From assembly GCF_019399895.1 (NCBI RefSeq), contig NC_091872.1, positions 5,960,395 to 6,024,394 on the forward strand: DNA of 64,000 bases, read 5' to 3'. A program made the translations under genes and the position numbers. A model generated the notes under the pieces. It made no database searches. It saw nothing but the letters and a program-made list of their open reading frames with translations, and was not told where the DNA came from. This document shows, piece by piece, positions 50,601-61,500 of this stretch; the first letter of the stretch is position 1; every line of letters begins with the position of its first letter. Source of the stretch: Cardiocondyla obscurior. Lineage: Eukaryota > Arthropoda > Insecta > Hymenoptera > Formicidae.

Positions 50601-51216
50601 CGTTATCTGCTGTTTTTATATATATACAAAAACGTTCATATATTTTATATATGCGTTAATACATAATAACGTACATACATATATTACACGCATTTTTGCG
50701 CATAAATTTTCTCATGAAGCCGTTTTGTTCGCCCGCCTCTAAAGTTCACGCGGCGTATTCTCTCACGGCGTTCACGGTCGATTATCGATCATCATCGGCA
50801 GCCGGTGGGTATGGATTAATTTCAAACTCGAATCAATTATACCTACCTGTACGGCAGCGGCGGTGGCCGGCCGGCCGTGCGGCCGGTACGCCGAATCTAA
50901 TTAGTAATGCCGATTTAGCAAACCCTAATTGCGCGCCAACATATCACCCGCAATTTATGCGACGGCCGCGTTATGAATCACCGCGCCCGGCCGGCGGTGT
51001 TTTCGGCGCAGCGCCCGCGTGTATACCCACAGCGATTTGATATTAATTTCCATACTTATTATGCGATCGCCGCCGGTTGTAACGCACCGCGAGTGCATCC
51101 GTCGCCGTCACTGCGGATGGAGAGATCTCCTCTCCGACGCTGATTGTGAGAGACCGTCTCTCTTATCCGCGACGCGTAATTAATGTTACGATGTTATTAA
51201 CCGCGTGGTGTTTCAT

Positions 51217-51218
<2 letters not shown>

Positions 51219-51263
<45 letters not shown>
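51219..51263. repeat. Poly-T run, 45 bp
   Basis: 45 consecutive T, the longest homopolymer in the window. On the minus strand it is a poly-A, but no retroelement body or target duplication was recognised next to it. Confidence 0.97.
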
Positions 51264-54200
51264 CGTCGGCGGGAATGGTCGCGCGAACTGTGCCTTGCAT
51301 TAATTAATCATGCGTTATTATTATCGGCTCTGCGTTAAATTAATTTCGCAGATATACTAGCCACTTCATCGACGCCTGCATTAATTTTTACAAAAAAGTA
51401 TATAAAGTATTCTTATTAAATTAAATACATTGAAGATAAAATAAAATTACTTTTCTTATAATTATATTACTAGATTATTCATCGCTTATAAAATTATAAA
51501 ATAATTCGTTGATTCTGTGCTTCATTATCGCGTTATAGTAAAATTATGCAAATGAAATAAACGAATAGTAAAAAGTAAATCGTTTCCAGCACACGGAAGT
51601 AATTTGGGAGGAAAAGCGATGGAATACCAAACTGTCGGGAGTATTAAATTCTTTGCGAACGTATTGATATTATTGAATTTTTACAATTCGAAAATAATAT
51701 CGCATTTTGTTCGCGACTTTAAACATATCGCGCGTTATCGCGACGCGCCACGTGTTTCACATTTTTGACAACAAAATCGCGCGTTCTGCCGAATATTTAA
51801 ACGACTGATTGAACGTCGGAATATCACGAGTGTATCGAATTTGGTCTTTCACCACACCCAGGTGATCGATACGGGTACTGTTAATGTTGATGACGTTGCT
51901 AATAAACACTGCACGCAAATCGCTCGCGGCCACGACGATTATTAATTATTGTTTGAGCGTTAATTATGCGACGCCGCTACTTTCGAACGAATCCGCGTGC
52001 TTCAGATAATTAATGAAATTAGCATCGAAAATGATCGTTATTAATTGTTTACGTTCTGTTAATTAAGCCTAAACTTGACATTGTGTATTCCGCGAGATTG
52101 CACGTTCATACGTCGCAATTAAATATTTTTATATGTGGGCAGCTGCGAATGCAATGCGCTGCGCGCCTCGTCATAATTATCTTAACGAGTATTGGAGAAA
52201 AATTGTAATGCCGAGATTGCCGGTAGATTAAACAGCAAGCAGTCAAGTAAAATAAAGATCTCGAAGTTATGTCATTTAAACGAGTAACTTTGGGCTAAAC
52301 TTGTTCATCGCGATGGTATAACGTTAAGCATGTTCTACCCTATTTGGGTAGTTGTTGCAGAAGTAGGACTAGAAGCACTTCTTGGTAGAACTATTGCATT
52401 AACCCAATTTTGCTTATAAGTGCTAGTTAGATCTGTTACCTTCCACGTTGCTTAATGCACCACTCATATAATTTGTTTACGTAACTTGCGCGGCATCTTT
52501 TTTAAAGTCGAACGATTAAAAATTCTTATTCATCTTATTCTTATTTCAATTATTCAATTTTTTTTGCATTGTGTAGAATTATATGTCATAAATAACTATT
52601 ATTTGTTAAAAGTATTTTTAACAAATATTAAGTAAATTTCAAATATAAGCTTGCGCGATAACGTTGTACTTTCAAGTGGAGGATTTCAAATTACGATAAA
52701 ATCATGAAAAGCGAGAAATGCGAGTTGGAATAATGCATCAATCTTTTTCAACACTACAAGAGTTTCGGTCAGTTAAATTAAAAGTTAATTTCGCGAGGTG
52801 AATTTTTTATTCAACGTCGTCAATGTAGAACGAGGCAAACTGCAGAACGGTTACATTTCATCGCGGCCGTCTAAAAATGCTATTACACGTTGGATTACAC
52901 GGATTAACGATAATATTCCGACCACTACAGCTCGCTAATTTTCTGTAGTGGCCATTGGTTCTCGCCGGCTTCCCCGTGCCTCGGCAGCTCTCATAATTTC
53001 AAATAATGGGAAAGTTCGACAACGACGAGGAGAACTTTTCGCAATTCAATTTGCTCCCATCGATTCTCGAGCCGTGGATATTCGCGCGGAAAACGTCATT
53101 CAAACTCGAGAGATTATGCTTCGAACGTCGAGCAAGATATTTGTTTATTCGAACGTTTCATCAAGAATCTTTGATAGTTCCGAACAATCTTGTAGATTCA
53201 CTTCACCGAGAAGAAAGATACTAATCTTGCAGTTTATTTTCTGCGAACTTGGAATAAGTAATGAAATCTTTAACATTTACAAAGTTGTTACGAAGTAATT
53301 GAATACAAATCTTACTTACATATAATATTTCTTTTTAATTTATGAAAGGATGTTGGTTACAAAATTTGAAACAATTAAAAGTTTATTATTTAACTCTCCA
53401 GTTCTTTCACTTCAATTATCTTAACTTAAATCTTAAGTTAAAAATTTAATTTTTTAACATTACTTCTCGTGCCCTTGGTCCATAAGCCTGCCAAGCGTAA
53501 CACTGTATGTATTTTAACGCGGATTAGGTAACCGAACCAACAGTGATAAAAGTAAAAAAGGCGAATCATGTTCTAATTTATCGAGAAACTCGGGAACGCG
53601 ATTACGATGGCAATAATTAGGAATTAATGCCAGCTGCTTCCGATCGATATCAAGGGGCTGCCGACACAAGAGAAGCGATGCGCATTTGCATTTAAAGCAG
53701 GCTGCCCTCGCAGACATTGATATATCCTTGTCTATATCGCAGCTTAGATCGAGTTTATTTATAGCCGTAAGAGACGCATGCATGGTTTCGCACGCGTCTC
53801 TCGAGAGAATAACGCCGCAAGTTCTTTCTAATTTAAGCTTAAAATTAAAAAAAAAATAATAATAAGTATCACGCTTTTATTATTTAAAATAAATAATTTA
53901 TCAAAAATTTGATTTAGAAGAAAAGGGTGATGATCGAGAAGACGGAGGAGGAAGTAGTGGGACCGTTCTCTCCCTTAGTTGTCGGTGGTTCTCAGCGGCC
54001 GGCGCTTCGCGGTGTATTAATTATGGGTTTCGTGCGAGGGTCGACGCATATCACGATAGCGTCATACGTTGACCGCCGCCGCCGCCGCGGCAAATGTCAT
54101 ATCTGCCTCTCAGTGTACATACATGTAAATGTAGAATCTGGCATCTTCTTGAGCGTGTCTGCTAAAAGCCTTTCTTTACTACTTAAGCAACCGATCGCGA

Positions 54201-55593
54201 ACGTCCATTTACTACTTACTAAAGGCGTACCGCAAGTTTGACCACACATCGTGTGTCTACGTGTGCCTGTGTGTGCGCGTGTGTGTGTGCACTATTTAAT
54301 CACTACAAATCCATTAGGAAGTACCGTGTACTTCCATTGAATTGTCCATTGACTAGCTATCGGCAGGCCGCAATGACGGAATCATCAGGGTGGATCATTC
54401 ACGATGTACAGGTACTTATTAGGGGTTATTTCCGGGTTAATACGATTATCTGTTGATCCGTACTGAACCGCTAAATGCTGATTAAAAGATTATTATCGAC
54501 TTGCCCGTGTTATTGACTAATCGCAAACGTTCACATATTGCCGAGATAATCGCTATCTATAAATGTTAATTACAATTTCTTTTACCAGTTACCTTTTTAC
54601 AATTTGTAATTCGGAAGATAATACAATTTTTATTATAATTTTTAATAACACTAGTAACATACGCTGCCACTCCATTGTTAAATTTAATATAAAATTATTT
54701 GACAATTTAAACAAAAAAAGAACCGTAATGAATCTGCAGAACGATATTAAATATTATGATTTAATGAATTTTCGATCCCTGATACAGTTATAATTATTAT
54801 TTCACATGTTTAAACAATGTTTAAATATTTGAAATAATTGTTACAGTTTATTATTTTTAATATTAAAAGTTTCTTGCTAAAAAAAAAAAAAAAGAAAAAG
54901 AAAAACGTGTTATGTTACGGGCTAAATTCGTTCATCGGCCGTCTTAAAAAATAATGTCGAGTTCTCGGGTCTGCTTTCACACATGCGAGAGCTTTAATAT
55001 CCGAGTTGAATTTCTTCCAGACTATCACGAAGGAAGTTCGTTTTAAACGTTACTCCGGGGAGGCATTCGCCGCCGCCGGTCGGAACGCACGGTCGTCTCA
55101 GGCGATAAGAAATAAAAATTATCATCATATGTGGATACCGCCGTGGAATGGCCTGTCACATGGGCACTCCGTCTTTGCATTATTATTTCTTTTACTACAC
55201 CGGAGGCCGCTTTTATCGCCGACCTTTCCATAGCACGCTGTTTCCCATATACGACACGATTTCTACACCGCAGCCGTTATTCCACGCAAACGCGTGTCGT
55301 TTTCCCGGTTTATCGACATTTCGTCGCCGAAACAATAGTTCCGAGATCGTTTCGATAATATTAGATCGTAAGCTCAAGTCTAGTCCCGCCGGTAAACCCC
55401 TTTTGACGTATAGGAAGAAATCATAACCGTGCGTTTTTTTAAATAAAAATAATGGTACATAAAATCAAAAGTAGAAACGTGTGTTTATTGTACGATTCTT
55501 TAACACAATGGGCATAGCATCAATTTATTGAATGGATCGTTTACGTCGCCATCACGTCTTTTCGAAAAAGGATTTACGATAACTTTCTGATAA

Positions 55594-55598
<5 letters not shown>

Positions 55599-55644
<46 letters not shown>
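55599..55644. repeat. (TA)n microsatellite, about 46 bp
   Basis: Uninterrupted TA dinucleotides. Confidence 0.97.
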
Positions 55645-55647
<3 letters not shown>

Positions 55648-56071
55648 CTTATTAGATAACAGGAAGAAAACGAGAAATGTGTTGCGCTGAAGTCGTCACG
55701 CGCGTGGACGGCATTTAAATGTCCGAATCAAGCCGGCGCGTCTTCGCGCTTTTCTCTCCTTAGAACTTAGCTCATAAACTGCAATGCGATTAACTGGCGC
55801 TGTCAACGTGACCAGGACATTTCGCCTCGGAGGCGTTGTGAGAAAGTGCGAGAAACAACGGCGACGGTCCAAGCTATAATGCGAGCTCAACGTATTTCCT
55901 CGACGCCCAACTTCCGCCAGAACGAACGACCGACATCCGCCGGCGGATGTATTTCTCTACAACTTGGTAATTGGCTTAGAACAGGCATTCAGCTCGCGGA
56001 ATTTCTCTCGCGGAGAGCTGTAAAAACACGTGTGCCCGCTCGTACATTTGTTAAATGAGAAAAAGGTGTGA

Positions 56072-56643
56072 CTATTGACCTTCCGTTGAAGACGTCGGTG
56101 TCACGATATTCCGTCGCGCTTGAGAAAACGACTCGAAGTGCATCTTTGCCTGGAGATTCTTCGTGTAAAACTTCTGCAGGAGTGACGAGGCGTAAAAGCT
56201 CTCGAGATCGTCGACCTTGTGATGAATCGCGACCTCAATTTTTGTCAGCAGCAGCGAGTTCCAAGGTGCCCACTCGTGCTCGCGCCGAAAGCGAGTTAGT
56301 CTCAGCTCGTCGAGATCATCGCACTCTGAGATGCCCGACTTGCCGTGCCAGATTCTGTTTACCAAGTGGCAGACGACCTTGACTCCGATCACGAAAGCCA
56401 GGCTGCCGTAGCAGCCCATCCTGGCCTCGAAGCGCCTGATTTCCCACAGTATTCTTTCGTAAGGCTCGTACACGAGGCGCGGCCCTTTCCGAGCTTGTAT
56501 GGACGTGCAGTAGACACAAGAGGAAGAACGCAGCCGTTGCTCGCGGGGGAACTTTTGCAGAGGTAAGAGTCTACCACAAGTCTTACAAAGACGCGTAATA
56601 GCGTTCGACCAGTCGAACAAATCCGCGTTTTCCTCGATGTCGC
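56072..56643 (-). CDS. IQUB: IQUB-like exon c (CxxC pair and C-terminal domain)
   Basis: Acceptor GTTTCAG at 56644-56650. The exon begins with an acidic linker, then CxxC..CxxC and the most conserved part of the family, including 'SECDDLDELRLTRFRREHEW' and 'APWNSLLLTK'. It ends 'TPTSSTEGQ' then TAG. Confidence 0.92.
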
Positions 56644-58536
56644 CTGAAACGAAAATTTTGCATCATTTTTACATATAAAAATAATTCTATTTTGTTATAA
56701 TTAACACACAGTTGTAAAAAATATATATATATATAAATTGAAAGACCTTGCAAAGCGTCACGCGCCAGCCTGAGAAAGCTCAACTTTAGTCGATTTCTGA
56801 GCCAATTGAGTCTGCTTGTGTTCACGCGACATGTCAAAAGATCCAGTTCTTGATCCACCAAGTAAACAATCTCTCGCGAGTGGCTGCACGTATGCGTATC
56901 AGCGATCTCCTTCAGATTACGGAGCAAGTTCAGTCGTTCGGCGGTAGGCAGGCTTTCGTTAGACAACGAGGCGTAAACGTTTCTATACTGGCGAGCTCGT
57001 TGAACGCGCAGGGTGTCCACTAGAACCGGACGGCCTCGACTGTTTTGCCAGGCAATCGGTCTGGCCAGCTCGTCGAGAAATCTGTGCCGCTTCTGTTCTC
57101 TATATTTCACGCGAACGGCAGTCTTCATAGAATCGATGGCGCGCAACAACTCGACCTCCTTTGATAGGATCAAGCCGCGCGCGACAACCCTCGACGATTG
57201 AAGAAGCACGAGATTCGTTCGGTCAGTCTCGAGGATCCGCCAGCGATCGAGGAGATTGTAGAGCGATTCGAAATCCGATCTCGTACGCGGCGGGCTACGA
57301 TTCAGTATCACGAAATCCCTGCCGCTATAAGCGGACAACGCCGCGGAACGTTCCGCGTGCTCGATCACGTTTGCTTCATTATCTTGGGTAACGGCAGCCA
57401 CTTGGAGAGCATTCGACCTGGCCGCCACTCTGCCTCGATAAGCCCTACGAATCGACCCGAGTATCGGTTGAATTTAAATGTTTCGATCGTAGCGTAGTTT
57501 TGGTTTTATTTTAATTATCAAGTATTTAAACTGATTTATTGTGCATTCAAAAATGTTGCAATATTATATTTTCCGTAATGCAAATTTCCAAACTTTCGCT
57601 GAGACAATATAAAAGCGGTTGTTAAAATAGAGACGTGTTTTAGGAAGCAGTAAATTTATGATAAGATAAGATATTTATAATATTTTTTGTACTAATTGGA
57701 CACGTTACAGAAAGAACGTTTAACTTAGTAAAAGCGTAACTTTTAGCATGTTTCTGTAACTACATATGTATATATAAAGTTTTAGCGGTAATATTAAAGT
57801 GAAAATGCAGTGATGTTCTAGATAAATGTGGATATTGCTGAGAATAAAATATTTAACGCTACGTGTTAATTTGACACGCAACATTGCAGACAGAACATCC
57901 AGCAAAAGTATTATACAATATATATTTCAGTATTATCTGAAGCTATTTCCAAACTTTTATCGGGACAATATAAAAGTATTATCAACTATTTAAAATAATT
58001 TAAATCATGAAAATAATAAGATATATTACAATCGTTTATTAAATATTTTCAAGTATCATAAGTAATAATTCACTAATATCATAATTTTTCGAATCAACTC
58101 GCAAACGTTACACATATCTTTTGTAAGAAAATTCGTGCTTACCTGTAATATTTCTGTATTTTAACGACGCTGTCAAGAATTTCGTTTTTCTGATCGGGAG
58201 GCGATTTGGCTTCCCTGATCGACGCCAGGATCTCGGAGGAAGAAACTCCGGGGGTAATAATTCTGTCACGTATGTCGGGTAAAAATTGCATTGCCTCGGC
58301 CTGCACGGCCCGATCGTGAACGACATCGGTGACCGTGTCCACGACCGCGACGGTCTGCGTGATCTTGCTCTTCGTTCCGTTGCCGCGTGTCTGCGTGCAG
58401 GCATTATGATAGATCAAGCCGGTAACGGTATTCTTCCATCCACCAAGGTACGGCTTTGTCCTTGAGCCATAATCTTGTATTCCCACAACGACCGCCGTAG
58501 AGCATCGGCGATCCCGCGGGATCTCGCTGTCTGTGC
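56072..58536 (-). CDS. IQUB: IQUB-like protein (IQ motif and ubiquitin-like domain), 3 exons, N-terminus not found
   Basis: IQUB is an axonemal protein linked to radial spokes of cilia and flagella; in an insect this suggests sperm or chordotonal-neuron cilia. Exons: 58536 (or 58530)-58143, 57444-56747, 56643-56072, about 551 residues in phase. Seen: 'KPYLGGWKNTVTGLIYHNA' and 'CTQT' (the family's KPFLGG..TG..YHNA.TQT block), an IQ motif 'VVKIQKYYRAYRGRVA' formed across the first intron, a central helical block with 'ELDLLTCRV', then 'CKTCGRLLP..CVYC' (paired CxxC, zinc-ribbon-like), then 'EWAPWNSLLLTKIEVA', matching the family's EWSPWNxxLLTKxEAA. The stop is TAG at 56074-56072. The ubiquitin-like domain that normally precedes KPFLGG was not recognised upstream, so the gene is partial here, N-terminally reduced, or its first exons are too diverged to see. 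Confidence 0.88.
56747..57444 (-). CDS. IQUB: IQUB-like exon b (central helical region)
   Basis: 698 bp, no stop in frame. It completes the IQ motif (RAYRGRV) and continues with 'DFESLYNLLDRWR' and a long helical region whose spacing matches the vertebrate protein. Acceptor TTCGTAG has a poor pyrimidine tract, but the frame and IQ motif join exactly. Donor is GTCTTT. Confidence 0.88.
58143..58536 (-). CDS. IQUB: IQUB-like exon a (most N-terminal found)
   Basis: Holds the KPYLGG/YHNACTQT block and ends at donor GTAAGC inside the IQ motif. Two acceptors, after 58537 (TTGCAAG) and after 58531 (GGCACAG), give the same phase and differ by two codons. The preceding pyrimidine-rich stretch contains an in-frame TAA, so the exon does not extend further upstream than about 58590. 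Confidence 0.82.
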
Positions 58537-61500
58537 CTTGCAAGAAAAAGGTCTCGATCAGAAAAGCCGGGAGACAAAAGCATAATAATAATTAGATCGC
58601 GCAATAATAAATAGATTTACGTCCTTTCCCCGCTTCTTTCACGCACTCTCCGCTTTCCCTTCCGAAATGAAATATGAGGAATTACTTTTTACCCGTGGAA
58701 CATAAGAAGAAATTACTTTAGGTAGATTTATTCAATTTCTTCCGAACATCGTTGAACGCTTTGTAGTCTCGATAAATTAGTTTTGTGCCCTTTGCGAGAC
58801 ATTGATGGGGAAAAAATAATATTTCCGAGAGAAGGAAATTGAGTTGCAGGTAGAAAATAATATATTTTTCGTGAAGGAGAGAGTCTGCTTTGTCGGCTAT
58901 ATATAAATCATTTGGCAAACTATTTGTGACATTTTCGTAGATTGTTACTCTAAATTGTTTTTTAAGAAAAGCGCATACAGCTTTATGTACTACAAACAAA
59001 ATCTAATCTACAAATAGATATCTTGCATTTTCAAACCTATGCATATTACGTTTTTAAGAAAGAGAATAATTAACTTTTCAACCCGTTTCTAAAAAGATTA
59101 GCGTCTTTTTGCAATAACCAATTCAGTTCTACTGTCCATAAAAGAAAAGGACGATACGGACGCTTCGCGTCAGCTACTTTACGATACTCTATTCGCCTCT
59201 TTTAGGTTGGCTGAAACTGCTCGCGATCCTTTATCTTCACCATCGTAATGCGATGGTGGCCCATCCCGTGGGACTTAAACGCCTACGACGTTCATAGACG
59301 AAGTAAAAACTCGCCCGGTTCAGGTTGAGAAAGTAGAGGGATAACTGCCGTAGCGACCTACCGGTGGAATAATGGTAATACCCGACAGTAAAGGAAATTA
59401 CTATTCTCCCGGTTTAAAGGATCTGACAGCAGGCTGCAGGAAAACTGCGCTAGTTAACACCTCGCGCTTTAACACGAGCTTTGGGAGGTCTGAAGGGACG
59501 CCGAGAGTATTTAGAACTATAAATGACCGGAAATTCGGGTACAAATTCAGACATTTGAATAATTTCATTGATACATATATTATGCATAACATAAAACCGG
59601 AAATTCTAATTAAAACTGAGATCCAGCGATTAAAATGCACCGTCAATTTAATTTTACAATAGATTCCTTCGCGTATCATTTCTTTCTTGAAATATTCATC
59701 TGGATGCCCGATTGTCAAGAATCGTTTGCATTTATATCGCCTGACGTCTGACTCTGCTTTGCGACGATACACTCACGTCGTTCGCGGGAAGCGTTTCTCT
59801 CTCGGAAATATTTGCGTTTTATATATTTATACGATACCCGTAACACGTAAGAAATATTTTCTTCAGAACTGTATAAGTAAAATGAAACGGTATATATTTT
59901 ATGATTAAGGGGTAACTGTCTGTCGAAACCTCACGTATCGCATTCTTACTATTTAATATGACGTGCAAACCTTTCTCGAATCCAGTACCTTCGCTTCGGT
60001 CCATTATTTCACGAGCACATAAATTTATAGATCTCTTCGCAGCCTCCGTCCGCTCTTCTTAGACAGTTGGATTTATAGATTTCTCGTTTCGCGAACTCCG
60101 TATGTAACATCTTGAATCCTTGACCTCGAAATCCTTTTCTACGTTTTGAATAACAAATCGTAATAAACTATTTTATTTTTTTTTTTATTGTTCACATATT
60201 ATCCTTAATGATGATGTGTACGAATTTAAAAGAAATGCTTTAAAAGTTGATACGTTAGATCCCGGGATACAAGCGACAAATAGTAGAGTGGTCAGGATAG
60301 TGCTCCGTTTCAAAGTTGAAGCAACATATTTTTCTATATACAAGTTCGCAGGAAAGTTTCACGTTTTTATTTAAATTAGAAGAAACCATGGCGCGCGCTA
60401 TTTTTTAAAAGACCCCAATTACAAACTACGAAAAGAAAATCATGTGACTTACCAATCTGCATGAGCTTCAGCGGAGTTATATAGTTCTGCCGGTGACTGT
60501 AACATAAAATGAAACATATTAATGTAGGTAGACATGTTACTATTTAAATTAACGTAAAGGTAAAGCCTTATTTTTATACAGATTTTATAAAAAAGAATTA
60601 AAAATGTCTATTATTCCTTTGATCTCTCGGAATGTCTGACGTGGCGGGGAAAGGAACGTGAAGTAACGAGCCATTTCGAAAAGCACGCGAGCGGAGATCT
60701 TATTTAGATGCTTTTCTCTCCTTCGCCGCGGCGAAACAAGGAAACACTTTCAGAAACCGCGATGATATGGCCGAGTAGTTGTAGAAAGGGAAAAAGATGC
60801 TTGAGGCCGAGAAAGGGTGATTTTTGTCGGAACAGTGCTCTCACCGCGAGCTGGCACGTACGACAACTCGCGGGCAATAATTGTGAGAGATGTTTATGCC
60901 GCAAAATAAAATAAAATAAAATAAAAAAGTGGAGACTCGACATTTTCACGCGCGTGACATTTTTTTCCATGCAGCGGAAATCACACTTAAGCACACCTTC
61001 GCGCAGCCACGTGTCGCGAGGATTTTTTTATGTATTATAAATTACACGAGAGATGTGGAAGGACGAAGGACTAGGGCATAGACGAGAAACGACGCGGGCG
61101 CGGCGGAACTTTTCGCGAGATCGTCACCAGCCTTCGCGGAACATAATATTTATGCAAAGCGAAGGATATCAGAGGAGAAAGAGGAACGGAGGAGAATTTT
61201 AAGTTAGATATAAACGGACGCGAAAGTTTGACATCGCCGTACCATCCTCTCTTCTTCTCGCCGGAAGTTATGCGCTTCCGCGCGGCGAACGTAATTCGCT
61301 GGTAAACTCCACGACAAATATAGATAAACGGAAGAAATCAACGCATGCGATAAACAAAGGAATCAAACAATTCCCAAGCGAATGATATAAATTGCTTAAG
61401 AATTATTAAAACGGCCGAAGTGGCTTCTGCTGTAAGCTAGATTTTCATTACGAGCTTCTCTCCCCTCCCCCTCCCCTTTTTTTATTACTGATCGTTGATC

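Larger units (their letters stand above)
44617..56071. other. No gene seen
   Basis: AT-rich with scattered GC-rich patches (49650-49950, 50800-51150) whose open frames lack domains, a CCG trinucleotide run at 54072-54090, the T45 and TA runs, and a compact structured-looking segment at 52318-52455 with repeated TTCTACC/GGTAGAAC and GCACTT/AAGTGC pairs. Confidence 0.55.

Noticed and set aside
50696..51040. 114-codon plus-strand open frame
   Set aside because: Pro/Arg/Ala-rich because of GC-rich sequence; no family resemblance and no splice borders.
51219..51263. T45 run as the poly-A tail of a minus-strand retrocopy
   Set aside because: No retroelement or processed-gene body and no target duplication found beside it.
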